From Gammaproteobacteria bacterium (GTDB lineage: Bacteria > Pseudomonadota > Gammaproteobacteria > SpSt-1174), in assembly GCA_037388465.1 (NCBI GenBank), contig JARRKE010000011.1:1-44650 (forward strand): a stretch of DNA of 44,650 bases, given 5' to 3'. The notes under the pieces were generated by a model that did not search any database, was not told the origin of the DNA, and worked only from the letters and a program-made list of their open reading frames with translations. Numbering within the stretch: position 1 is the first letter of the stretch; every line of letters starts with the position of its first letter. The translations under genes and the position numbers were made by a program. This document shows positions 28,880 to 36,440 of this stretch, in pieces.

Positions 28880-30241
28880 ATGACGACCTCTCGCATGTCG
28901 CTGCATGGGCAGTGGTCTTCCAGACTGGCATTCATTCTGGCGGCTACGGGTTCGGCGGTCGGTCTCGGAAATATCTGGAAGTTCCCCTACATCGCCGGTG
29001 AAAACGGTGGCGGGGCGTTCGTGCTGGTCTATCTGGTATGCATCGCGGTCATCGGCATTCCGGTCATGATGGCCGAGATCATGCTGGGGCGGCGTGGCCG
29101 GCAGAGCCCGATCAACACCATGCGCACCCTGGCAATGGATGAAAGAGCCAGTGGCCTGTGGCGTTACATGGGCTGGCTCGGCGTGGTGGCGGGATTTCTG
29201 ATCCTCTCGTATTACAGCGTCATCGCCGGCTGGGCACTGTCCTACATCTTCAAGACGGCACAGGGCACCTTTACGGGTGCCTCCACCCAGTTCGTCACCG
29301 CCCAGTTTTCGTCACTGCTCTCATCGCCCGTCAGGCTGGTCGCCTGGCATTCCATCTTCATGTTCATGACCATGGTCGTGGTCGCGCGCGGCGTGCAGTC
29401 CGGTCTGGAGCAGGCGGTGCGGTATCTCATGCCGGCGTTGGGGGTGATCCTGCTCACCCTGGTGGGTTATGCCGTGATCGAGGGCGATTTCATGCAGGGT
29501 GTGCATTTTCTGTTCGATCCCGATTTCAGCAAGTTGAACGGAAACGCCATCCTGATCGCGATGGGGCACGCCTTTTTTACCCTCAGCCTGGGCATGGGAG
29601 CGATGATGGCCTACGGTTCCTATCTCTCCGCGCACACCTCCATCGCCAAGACGACCTTCATCGTGGCCGCCGCCGACACCGCGGTGGCCCTGCTTGCGGG
29701 TCTGGCCATCTTCCCGCTGGTATTCGCCGAAGGCCTGCAGCCGGACGCCGGTCCCGGATTGATCTTCAAGACCCTGCCGATCGCTTTCGGCTCCATGCCC
29801 GGCGGGGAGGAGATCGGCACCCTGTTTTTCGTCCTGCTGGTCTTCGCCGCGTGGACCTCGGCGATCTCCATCATCGAGCCGGTGGTGTCCTATCTGGTCG
29901 AGCAACGCGGCGTGCATCGTGGCCGGGCCGCGCTCTGGTCCGGTCTGGCGGCCTGGGTGGTGGGGCTCGGGACGGTGTTTTCCTTCAATATCGGCAGCGG
30001 GGTGACAGTCCTGGGCAAGACCTTCTTCGATTTGGCGGATTACCTGACCTCCAATATCATGTTGCCTTTAGGCGGGTTCCTGATAGCCGTATTCGCTGCC
30101 TGGATCATGCGTGAACAATCGTCCATCGACGAATTCGACATGGGCGACCGGTTCGCGTACCGGCTGTGGTTTTACATTGTCAGATATTTCTCCCCGCTGG
30201 GTATTTTGATCATATTCCTGCACGCCATCGGTTTGCTCTGA
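28880..30241 (+). CDS. Sodium-dependent transporter of the NSS/SNF family
   Basis: LeuT-fold inner-membrane symporter of 453 residues with about 11-12 transmembrane helices. The diagnostic first helix is present (FILAATGSAVGLGNIWKFPY, then GENGGGAF), which forms the sodium and substrate sites. Helix 6 and 8 regions (MGHAFFTLSLGMGAMMAYGSY, FAAWTSAISIIEPVVSYLVE) are also conserved. Bacterial members carry amino acids or related amines, but the exact substrate cannot be inferred. ratA follows 3 bases after the stop, so the transporter and ratA-ratB may be one operon. Confidence 0.93.
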   Translation: MTTSRMSLHGQWSSRLAFILAATGSAVGLGNIWKFPYIAGENGGGAFVLVYLVCIAVIGIPVMMAEIMLGRRGRQSPINTMRTLAMDERASGLWRYMGWLGVVAGFLILSYYSVIAGWALSYIFKTAQGTFTGASTQFVTAQFSSLLSSPVRLVAWHSIFMFMTMVVVARGVQSGLEQAVRYLMPALGVILLTLVGYAVIEGDFMQGVHFLFDPDFSKLNGNAILIAMGHAFFTLSLGMGAMMAYGSYLSAHTSIAKTTFIVAAADTAVALLAGLAIFPLVFAEGLQPDAGPGLIFKTLPIAFGSMPGGEEIGTLFFVLLVFAAWTSAISIIEPVVSYLVEQRGVHRGRAALWSGLAAWVVGLGTVFSFNIGSGVTVLGKTFFDLADYLTSNIMLPLGGFLIAVFAAWIMREQSSIDEFDMGDRFAYRLWFYIVRYFSPLGILIIFLHAIGLL

Positions 30242-30244
30242 ATC

Positions 30245-30679
30245 ATGACGACGATCAGTCGCAGTGCGCTTGTAACGTACAGTCCGGCGCAGATGTTCGC
30301 CCTGGTGGACGACGTCGAGTCCTATTCCGTTTTTCTGCCCTGGTGTCACAGCTCGCGGGTTATCAAGCGGGACGACGACGAGGTGATGGCCGCTATCGAG
30401 TTGGCCAAAGGGGCCGTACGCAAGACCTTCACCACCTGTAACCGGCTGCAAAAGGACAAGATGATCGAAATGCGCCTGGTCGAGGGGCCATTCAAGCACC
30501 TGGAAGGTTTCTGGCGTTTCGATGGCCTGCAGGACGTGGGCTGCAAGGTTTCCCTGGATCTGGACTTCGAATTCAGCAGCCGCTTGCTGAGCATGACCGT
30601 GGGCCCGGTGTTCAACAGCATCGCCAATTCCCTGGTCGACGCCTTCGTCAAGCGTGCCCAAGAGGTCTACGGTGGATAG
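30245..30679 (+). CDS. ratA: RatA/Coq10-type START-domain protein
   Basis: Single START-like lipid-binding domain of 144 residues. YSPAQMFALVDDVESYSVFLPWC is the family signature, and GPFKHLEGFWRF and GPVFNSIANSLVDAFVKRA complete the helix-grip fold. In E. coli, RatA was described as blocking 70S assembly, while related Coq10 proteins bind ubiquinone; which role applies here is unclear. The gene overlaps ratB by 8 bases. smpB, ratA and ratB are neighbours in many relatives; here a transporter gene lies between smpB and ratA. Confidence 0.93.
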   Translation: MTTISRSALVTYSPAQMFALVDDVESYSVFLPWCHSSRVIKRDDDEVMAAIELAKGAVRKTFTTCNRLQKDKMIEMRLVEGPFKHLEGFWRFDGLQDVGCKVSLDLDFEFSSRLLSMTVGPVFNSIANSLVDAFVKRAQEVYGG

Positions 30680-31007
30680 TGCGCTGCTGCCGGTCGAGGT
30701 CGCGTATGCCTTGCCCGACGAACAGGTGATTCTCGAGATCAACGTTGAAACGGGCACGACCGTGCGCCAGGCGATCGAGCTGTCCGGCATTCTGGATCGC
30801 TATCCGCAGATCAACCTGGACCAGGACAAGGTCGGCATCTTCGGCAAGCTCACTAAGCTGGATACCGCGCTGCGTGCCAAGGACCGCGTGGAGATTTACC
30901 GGCCCCTGATCGCCGACCCCAAGGAGATCCGCAAGCAACGCGCCGCGGCCGGCAAGCGGATGAAAAAGGGCGGGGGCGACACGGCCCCCGCTGAACCCCA
31001 AGAATAA
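30672..31007 (+). CDS. ratB: RatB/RnfH ubiquitin-fold protein
   Basis: Small beta-grasp protein of 111 residues, UPF0125/RnfH family. VEVAYALPDEQVILEINVE, GTTVRQAIELSGI, VGIFGKL and DRVEIYRPLIADPKEIRKQRA are the family blocks. The basic, poorly ordered tail is common. GTG 30672 is preferred to GTG 30654 because AAGAGGT lies 5-6 bases upstream and MDSALLPVEVAYA fits the family length. It overlaps the ratA stop. The molecular role is unknown; it is conserved beside ratA. Confidence 0.9.
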   Translation: MDSALLPVEVAYALPDEQVILEINVETGTTVRQAIELSGILDRYPQINLDQDKVGIFGKLTKLDTALRAKDRVEIYRPLIADPKEIRKQRAAAGKRMKKGGGDTAPAEPQE

Positions 31008-31022
31008 GGTCTTGTGCGACCG

Positions 31023-31373
31023 TCAGCTGCTGCCCGCCTGCAACGGCGTCTTGAAGTCGCCTGCCGTGGTGAAACTGCTGACCTTTCCGTTCTGGAATAC
31101 GACGGTCAGCTGGCGTTTGACCGTCTTACCGTCGGTGCCCTGGTAGTGGTAGTAGACGTAGTGCCATTGATCGGCGTGAAACGGTGCTTCCAGTACCGGA
31201 TCGCCCAGTATGTAGCGCACCTGCTGTTTGCTCATGCCGGTCTGCAGGCGCTGGACCTCCTTTTCGGTCAGGGCGTTCCCCTGCTGGATGTTCATCCGGT
31301 ACACGTGCAGGCTGCTGCAGCCGTTCAGAAACAGGGTTGCAAACAGGGTAATAGAAGTGAGAAGCTTTCGCAT
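31023..31373 (-). CDS. bamE: Outer membrane assembly lipoprotein BamE (SmpA/OmlA)
   Basis: Accessory subunit of the BAM complex that inserts beta-barrel proteins into the outer membrane. It has 116 residues. The signal peptide ends in the lipobox FLNGCSS. The mature domain shows the family motifs QGNALTEKEVQRLQTGMSKQQVRYILGDP and W(H)YVYYHYQG. It is divergent from fur across about 70-85 bases. CTGAAA (31430-31425) and TATAAT (31408-31403) on the minus strand, 16 bases apart, give a plausible promoter. Confidence 0.95.
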   Translation of the reverse strand: MRKLLTSITLFATLFLNGCSSLHVYRMNIQQGNALTEKEVQRLQTGMSKQQVRYILGDPVLEAPFHADQWHYVYYHYQGTDGKTVKRQLTVVFQNGKVSSFTTAGDFKTPLQAGSS

Positions 31374-31402
31374 GTAGGCAGCCTTTCGCTCAAAAACGCC
31401 GC

Positions 31403-31430
31403 ATTATAAACCCCTTAGCCTCTCTTTCAG
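31403..31430 (-). promoter_or_regulatory. Probable sigma70 promoter of bamE
   Basis: On the minus strand CTGAAA and a perfect TATAAT are separated by 16 bases, and the ATG lies 30 bases downstream of the -10 box. The overlapping plus-strand TATAAA (31405-31410) could serve fur. Confidence 0.55.
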
Positions 31431-31458
31431 CCGATTTCCTATGAGTGGAGTACGTGTA

Positions 31459-31875
31459 GTGGAAAGCCAAGAGCTCAAAAAAGCGGGACTCAAGGTCACG
31501 CTGCCACGCATGAAGATCCTCGAGATTCTCGAACAGGCTGATGAGCACCATCTCACCGCTGAGGATATTTACCGCAAGCTGCTGGAAGGCGGGGAAGAAA
31601 TCGGGCTGGCGACCGTTTATCGCGTGCTGACGCAGTTCGAGACGGCCGGACTGGTCCGGCGCCACCATTTCGAAGGCGGCCAGGCGGTGTTCGAGATCGA
31701 GCGGGGAGAGCACCACGATCACATGGTGTCGGTTCGCACCGGCCGGGTGGTGGAGTTCTTCGACGAGGTTATCGAAAAACGCCAGCAGGAGATCGCGCGC
31801 GAGCACGGTTTCCGCATCACCGATCACTGCCTGATTCTGTACGGCGAATTCGAGGACGAGAAAAAGCCCAGCTGA
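31459..31875 (+). CDS. fur: Ferric uptake regulator lacking the structural-zinc CxxC
   Basis: Fe(II)-dependent repressor of iron genes. It has 138 residues from GTG 31459, chosen because GGAG lies 9 bases upstream and MESQELKKAGLKVTLPR matches the family start; ATG 31441 (144 residues) is possible but has no Shine-Dalgarno. The winged helix includes GLATVYRVLTQFETAGLV. Regulatory-site histidines are kept (HHDH). The CxxC normally following HHDH is replaced by S-V-R-T (S91, T94), and the only cysteine is C124 in TDHC. P. aeruginosa Fur, from memory, keeps one of the two. The neighbours bamE and recN match the usual gamma-proteobacterial order. Confidence 0.94.
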   Translation: MESQELKKAGLKVTLPRMKILEILEQADEHHLTAEDIYRKLLEGGEEIGLATVYRVLTQFETAGLVRRHHFEGGQAVFEIERGEHHDHMVSVRTGRVVEFFDEVIEKRQQEIAREHGFRITDHCLILYGEFEDEKKPS

Positions 31876-31883
31876 CCTCCCGG

Positions 31884-33560
31884 TCAGGCGGTGTTTTGCG
31901 CCCGCTCGAGCATCTCCTGCGCATGTGCGCGGGTGTTTTCTGTCAGTTCCACACCGCCCAGCATCCGCGCCAGTTCCTGAACCCGCGCCTGTTCGTCCAA
32001 CGGCGTGATTTCCGTATGCGTGGCGTCCTTGGCGCGCCGTTTTTCCACCTTGCAATGATGGTGCGCCTGGGCGGCCACCTGGGGCAGGTGGGTGACGCAC
32101 AGGACCTGACGGGTCGCGCCGAGACGCCGCAGTTCACGGCCGACGACTTCGGCCACCGCACCGCCGACCCCGGAATCGACCTCGTCGAAAATCATGGTGG
32201 GGATGCGCACGCTGCCCGCGGCCAGCATCTGGATCGCCAGGCTGATGCGCGACAGCTCGCCGCCGGAGGCGACCTTGGCCAGCGGACGCAGCGGTTGCCC
32301 GGGGTTGGCGCTGACCCGGAACTCGACCCGCTCCTGGCCGTTGGGGCTGAACGGTTCGGGCTGGACATCGAGCTGCACCTCGAAGCGCCCGCCTTCCATG
32401 CCCAGGGTCTGCATGGCCGCGCTCACGCCCTCGCTCAGCCGTTGCCCGGCGTCCTGGCGGCGTGCGCCAAGTGTTTCCGCCGCGGTGGAGCATTGCTGTC
32501 CGGCCTCGTTCAGCGCCTTGGCCAGGGATTCCACGTCGCAGTCCTCGTCTTCCAGTGCGGCCAGTTCGCTAGAGAGGTTTTCGAACAGCTCCGGCAGCGC
32601 CTGCGGGTCGGTCCGGTGCTTGCGGGCCAGGTCGTGGATCAGTCCCAGGCGCTCCTCGACTTGGTTGAGGCGGGCGGGATCGAGATCGAGATGATCGGCA
32701 TAGCGGCGCAGCGCTTCGGCGGCCTCGCGCAGCTGAACCTGGGCGCTGTTGAGCAGTTCGACCGGTTCGGCGAGGCGAGGGTCGAGTTCCCGGGCGCTTT
32801 CGACCTGTTGCATGAAGTGGCTGAGCTGGGAGTCGACCGCGCCTTCCTCCGCTCCGTACAGCCCCTCGTAGGCCATCTCACAGGATTCGAGCAGGCGGCC
32901 CGCGTGGGCCAGCCGGCGGTGTTCGTCTTCCAGGCCGTCGTACTCGTCGGCGCCGAGTTCCAGCGCCTCCAGTTCCTTGACCTGATAACGCAGGACGTCC
33001 AGCCGCGCCTGCCGCGCGTCGCCTTCGGCGGTCAGCGAATCGAGCCGGTCCTTGAGCTTGCGCCACTGCCGGTAGGCCTGCTGCATGGCTTCCAGTTCGG
33101 CCTGGTTGCCGGCGTAGCCGTCCAGCAGGGCGCGCTGCATGTCGCGCCGCAGCAGGGACTGGTGTTCGTGCTGGCCGTGGATGTCCACCAGCAGCTCGCC
33201 CAGCGTGCGCAGGGTGGCGAGAGTGCAGGGCGTGGCGTTGACGTAGGCGCGGGAGCGGCCGTCACTGCCGATCACCCGCCGCAGGTGGCACTCGCTGCCG
33301 GCATCCAGGTCGTTGTCGACCAGCCACTGATTGGCCTCGTCGTGATTTTCCAGGTCCAGGCTCAGGCTGATTTCGGCGCGCTCGGCACCCGTACGCACTA
33401 CGCCGCTGTCCGCGCGATCCCCCAGCACCAGTCCGATGGCGTCCACCAGGATGGACTTGCCCGCGCCGGTTTCCCCCGTCAGTACGGTGAGGCCGGCATC
33501 GAGTTCCAGTTCCAGTTCCTCGATGATGGCGAAGTCGCGGATATGGATGTGCGTGAGCAT
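31884..33560 (-). CDS. recN: DNA repair protein RecN
   Basis: SMC-like ATPase acting early in double-strand break repair. It has 558 residues (E. coli 553). Walker A is GETGAGKSILVDAIGL near residue 29. The Q-containing IHGQHEHQSLL is followed by a long coiled coil (roughly 150-370), then signature LAKVASGGELSRISLAIQ and Walker B TMIFDEVDSGVGG. It ends with VCVTHLPQVAAQAHHH, the typical H-loop. It is convergent with fur (8-base gap) and lies 8 bases downstream of nadK on the same strand, so the two may be cotranscribed. A LexA site was not found in the short upstream gap. Confidence 0.96.
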   Translation of the reverse strand: MLTHIHIRDFAIIEELELELDAGLTVLTGETGAGKSILVDAIGLVLGDRADSGVVRTGAERAEISLSLDLENHDEANQWLVDNDLDAGSECHLRRVIGSDGRSRAYVNATPCTLATLRTLGELLVDIHGQHEHQSLLRRDMQRALLDGYAGNQAELEAMQQAYRQWRKLKDRLDSLTAEGDARQARLDVLRYQVKELEALELGADEYDGLEDEHRRLAHAGRLLESCEMAYEGLYGAEEGAVDSQLSHFMQQVESARELDPRLAEPVELLNSAQVQLREAAEALRRYADHLDLDPARLNQVEERLGLIHDLARKHRTDPQALPELFENLSSELAALEDEDCDVESLAKALNEAGQQCSTAAETLGARRQDAGQRLSEGVSAAMQTLGMEGGRFEVQLDVQPEPFSPNGQERVEFRVSANPGQPLRPLAKVASGGELSRISLAIQMLAAGSVRIPTMIFDEVDSGVGGAVAEVVGRELRRLGATRQVLCVTHLPQVAAQAHHHCKVEKRRAKDATHTEITPLDEQARVQELARMLGGVELTENTRAHAQEMLERAQNTA

Positions 33561-33568
33561 GGGTCCGG

Positions 33569-34444
33569 TCAGGGCTGCTCGCCCCAGCGCAGCTTGGCGC
33601 GCAGAATCTGGAAATAGTCGTAGTCGCGTGGGTGAATCAGCCGCAGTTTCTGCGGCAGCTGCTCGATGATGATCCGGTCGTCGCCCTTCAGGTCGATATT
33701 GGCCTGGCCGTCGAAGGCGACCTGGCCGTGGGTCTGGTTCTGGGCGCAGACCACGATCTCGATGCGCGAATCGGCGTTGACCACCAGCGGGCGGCTGCTC
33801 AGGGTGTGGGGGCAGACGGGCACGATGACCACGGCGTTGAGCGAGGGATGCAGGATCGGTCCGCCGCCGGACAGGGCATAGGCCGTGGAGCCGGTCGGCG
33901 TGGAGACCACCAGGCCGTCGGCGCGCTGGGTGTTGACGAAGGCGCCGTCGATATAGGTGGTGAACTCGATCATGCGCACCACGTCCCGGATGTGCAGCAC
34001 CACGTCGTTCAGAGCGGGACTTTCTCCCAGGACCTTGCCGTCACGCTCGATCCGGCCGTGCAGCAGGGCGCGGTTCTCTTCTATGTAGTCGCCGGCCAGG
34101 ATGGCACTGAGCCGCGCATCCATCTCCTCCGGTGAGACGTCCACCAGGAAGCCGAGCCGGCCCAGGTTGACCCCGAGTACGGGCACGGCGGCCTCGGCCA
34201 GGGTGCGGGCGGCGTACAGCAGGGTGCCGTCGCCGCCGACGACGATGGCCAGATCCGCGGCGGCGGCGAGTTTTTCCCGGCTGGCCTGACGGCAGTCGGC
34301 ACCGGTCAGCACGCCACCCGTGCTCGCGTCCAGCAGGATCTCGTCCACCTGTCCGCTGAGGTGGCGGTAGATCGCGTGCAATGCCTCCCGGATACGGGGG
34401 TCATCCTGTTTCGCAATCAGGCCGATGGTCTTGAAGGCTGCCAT
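33569..34444 (-). CDS. nadK: NAD kinase
   Basis: Phosphorylates NAD to NADP in the cytoplasm. It has 291 residues (E. coli 292). VVGGDGTLLYAAR is the GGDGT active-site motif; NLGRLGFLVD and the glycine-rich TPTGSTAYALSGGGPILHP are the other conserved sites. The start MAAFKTIGLIAK fits the family; an in-frame ATG 13 codons upstream (34483) is possible. Neither start has a clear Shine-Dalgarno. It is divergent from hrcA, sharing about 140 bases that contain the hrcA promoter and CIRCE, and sits upstream of recN. Confidence 0.96.
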   Translation of the reverse strand: MAAFKTIGLIAKQDDPRIREALHAIYRHLSGQVDEILLDASTGGVLTGADCRQASREKLAAAADLAIVVGGDGTLLYAARTLAEAAVPVLGVNLGRLGFLVDVSPEEMDARLSAILAGDYIEENRALLHGRIERDGKVLGESPALNDVVLHIRDVVRMIEFTTYIDGAFVNTQRADGLVVSTPTGSTAYALSGGGPILHPSLNAVVIVPVCPHTLSSRPLVVNADSRIEIVVCAQNQTHGQVAFDGQANIDLKGDDRIIIEQLPQKLRLIHPRDYDYFQILRAKLRWGEQP

Positions 34445-34519
34445 GTCGTTGCAGTCGTGTGTGTTGGCCGCTGACGTTAGCATGACGCTACCCGCCCGCC
34501 AACCACGAACCGTGCCAGC

Positions 34520-34549
34520 TTGACAGCCTTAAAGCCGGTTGTGTAATTA
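34520..34549 (+). promoter_or_regulatory. Sigma70 promoter of the hrcA gene
   Basis: Consensus TTGACA at 34520-34525 is followed after 18 bases by TAATTA at 34544-34549. Transcription would start near 34556, within the CIRCE operator. Confidence 0.7.
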
Positions 34550-34554
34550 TGCAC

Positions 34555-34581
34555 TTAGCACTCGTTCTGGCGGAGTGCTAA
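34555..34581 (+). promoter_or_regulatory. CIRCE operator (HrcA binding site)
   Basis: Perfect match to the established CIRCE inverted repeat: TTAGCACTC at 34555-34563, a 9-base spacer, and GAGTGCTAA at 34573-34581. It lies immediately downstream of the -10 box and 4 bases before the hrcA ATG, so HrcA should repress its own gene. Confidence 0.97.
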
Positions 34582-34585
34582 GACG

Positions 34586-35659
34586 ATGGCGATGCAGCCT
34601 GGGAAGCCGATGCCGACCGAACCACTGAATGCCGAGCTCAATGATCGCGCCAAGCACCTGCTGAAGGTGCTGGTGGAGAGCTATATTCGCGAGGGTCAGC
34701 CGGTGGGGTCGCGCACTCTGGCCAAGGCCGCCGGTCTCGAGCTGAGTCCGGCCACCATCCGCAACGTGATGGCGGACTTGGAGGATATGGGCCTGATCGT
34801 CTCGCCGCATACCTCGGCGGGGCGGGTGCCGACGGCTCAGGGATACCGATTCTTCGTGGACACGCTGCTGAACGTCGAGCCGTTTGCGCCCGGGCAGATC
34901 GAGGAGTTCAAGCAAAGCCTGAATCCCGATCTGGGTTATGAGCACCTGCTGGAGAGCGCCTCCAGGCTGCTCTCCGGCGTGAGCCGCCTGGCCGGCGTCG
35001 TCACCGTGCCGCGTCAGGAACAGAGCCAGCTGAGGCAGGTCGAGTTTCTGCAGTTGTCCGGCAATCGCGTACTGGCCATCCTGGTCATGGGCGAGCGCGA
35101 GGTCCAGAACCGGATCCTGCACCTGGATCGCACGTTCAGCGAGTCCGAATTGCGCCAGGCCGCCAATTTCCTGACCGCCCAGTTTGCGGGCAAAAGCCTC
35201 AACGATATCCGCCAGTCGCTGCTGGCCGACATGGAGGACCTGCGCCGCGACGTGGACGCCATCATGCGCACCGCCATTCTGCTCGGTGGCCAGGCGCTGG
35301 CGCCAGACGGCCCGGATACCAGCCGGCTGGTGATGCAGGGCGAGGTCAACCTGTTCGAATATCAGGAACTGTCGGATCTCGACAAGCTCAAGCAGCTGTT
35401 TGCGGCCTTCAACGAGAAACGCGAAATCCTTCATCTGCTCGATCGCTGCATCCGGGCGGAAGGGGTACAGATCTTTATCGGCCAGGAATCCGGTTTCGAA
35501 TTCCTGGACGAATGCAGTCTGGTCACCGCGCCGTATTCGGTCAGCGGCGAGATCATCGGTGTCCTGGGTGTGATCGGTCCCACCCGCATGCAATACGACC
35601 GGGTCATTCCCCTGGTGGATATCACCGCCCGTCTGCTCGGCGCGGCCATGCATTCCTGA
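34586..35659 (+). CDS. hrcA: Heat-inducible transcription repressor HrcA
   Basis: Represses heat-shock genes by binding CIRCE. It has 357 residues. The N-terminal winged helix holds YIREGQPVGSRTLAK and LELSPATIRNVMADLEDMGLI; SPHTSAGRVPTAQGYRFFVD is the strongest family motif. The remainder is the dimerisation GAF-like domain (VLAILVMGEREVQNR, IGQESGFEFLDECSLV, GVIGPTRMQYDRVIPLVD). ATG 34586 is preferred because GGAG lies 10 bases upstream inside the CIRCE right arm; ATG 34610 (MPTEPLN) is an alternative with GGGAAG close upstream. It is followed by grpE with its own heat-shock promoter. Confidence 0.97.
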   Translation: MAMQPGKPMPTEPLNAELNDRAKHLLKVLVESYIREGQPVGSRTLAKAAGLELSPATIRNVMADLEDMGLIVSPHTSAGRVPTAQGYRFFVDTLLNVEPFAPGQIEEFKQSLNPDLGYEHLLESASRLLSGVSRLAGVVTVPRQEQSQLRQVEFLQLSGNRVLAILVMGEREVQNRILHLDRTFSESELRQAANFLTAQFAGKSLNDIRQSLLADMEDLRRDVDAIMRTAILLGGQALAPDGPDTSRLVMQGEVNLFEYQELSDLDKLKQLFAAFNEKREILHLLDRCIRAEGVQIFIGQESGFEFLDECSLVTAPYSVSGEIIGVLGVIGPTRMQYDRVIPLVDITARLLGAAMHS

Positions 35660-35689
35660 TCCGTTTGCGGATCATTCGGGACCCAACCG

Positions 35690-35717
35690 CTTGAAACCCC
35701 GTCCGCCGCCCCCATTA
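35690..35717 (+). promoter_or_regulatory. Heat-shock (sigma32) promoter of grpE
   Basis: CTTGAAA at 35690-35696 is followed after 13 bases by CCCCATTA at 35710-35717, a near-perfect match to the established sigma32 consensus. The start would be near 35723, about 47 bases before the grpE ATG. Confidence 0.88.
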
Positions 35718-35769
35718 GGGCGGGTGAGGGATATTACATATTGTCGAAGATTCAGATTCGGGAGTAGTC

Positions 35770-36342
35770 ATGTCTGCAAAAAAGCACGAGGAGCAGCCCG
35801 TCAGCGAGACGGCACAGCCGGACGCGGCTGAGGGCCCGGTCCAGGCCGAAACCGGGGCGGGCGCCGCAGGCGGGGACGAGGTTGAAGCCCTGCGCGCCGA
35901 ACTCGAGGCGGCCCGCGCCAAGGCCGATGAAAACTGGGACCGGTTGCTGCGCGTCCAGGCCGAACTGGAGAACCTGCGCAAGCGCTCGGCGCGCGAGTTG
36001 GAATCCGCGCGCAAATATGCCCTGGAAAAGCTGGCCGCTGAACTGCTTCAGGTACGCGACAGCCTGGAACTGGGCCTGAGCGCCGCCCGCGAACAGGCCA
36101 CGGCCGAGAAGCTGCTGGAAGGGACCGAGCTGACCCTGAAGGTGCTCACCCAGGTCATGGAAAAGTTCTCCATCACCGAGCTGGACCCGGTGGGCGAACC
36201 CTTCAATCCCGAGCTGCATCAGGCCGTCGCCATGCAGGAGAGCGAGCAGCAGTCGCCCGATACGGTGCTCAGCGTGATGCAGAAGGGCTACATGCTGAAC
36301 GACCGGCTGCTGCGTCCGGCCATGGTCGTGGTCGCCAAATGA
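35770..36342 (+). CDS. grpE: Nucleotide exchange factor GrpE
   Basis: Releases ADP from DnaK. It has 190 residues. An acidic, disordered N-terminus leads into a long coiled coil (about 40-105, NWDRLLRVQAELENLRKRSARE), followed by the beta-wing domain (GEPFNPELHQAVAMQES, VLSVMQKGYMLNDRLLRPAMVVVAK). GGGAGT precedes the ATG by 5-6 bases. It is the first gene of grpE-dnaK-dnaJ, with dedicated sigma32 promoters before it and before dnaK. Confidence 0.97.
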   Translation: MSAKKHEEQPVSETAQPDAAEGPVQAETGAGAAGGDEVEALRAELEAARAKADENWDRLLRVQAELENLRKRSARELESARKYALEKLAAELLQVRDSLELGLSAAREQATAEKLLEGTELTLKVLTQVMEKFSITELDPVGEPFNPELHQAVAMQESEQQSPDTVLSVMQKGYMLNDRLLRPAMVVVAK

Positions 36343-36354
36343 AGCCCCGGGAGG

Positions 36355-36382
36355 CTTGAAAAACCGCGGGATGCCCACATTT
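36355..36382 (+). promoter_or_regulatory. Heat-shock (sigma32) promoter of dnaK
   Basis: CTTGAAA at 36355-36361 and CCACATTT at 36375-36382 are separated by 13 bases, as in the grpE promoter. The second box matches CCCCATnT except at one position. It begins 13 bases after the grpE stop. Confidence 0.78.
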
Positions 36383-36440
36383 CCACAACTATCGACATCT
36401 TATTGAGTCACAAAATTACAAGTATTCGGAGACAGCAATC

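Noticed and set aside
31896-33617. A 573-codon plus-strand frame over recN
   Set aside because: Antisense to recN, which has complete ATPase motifs.
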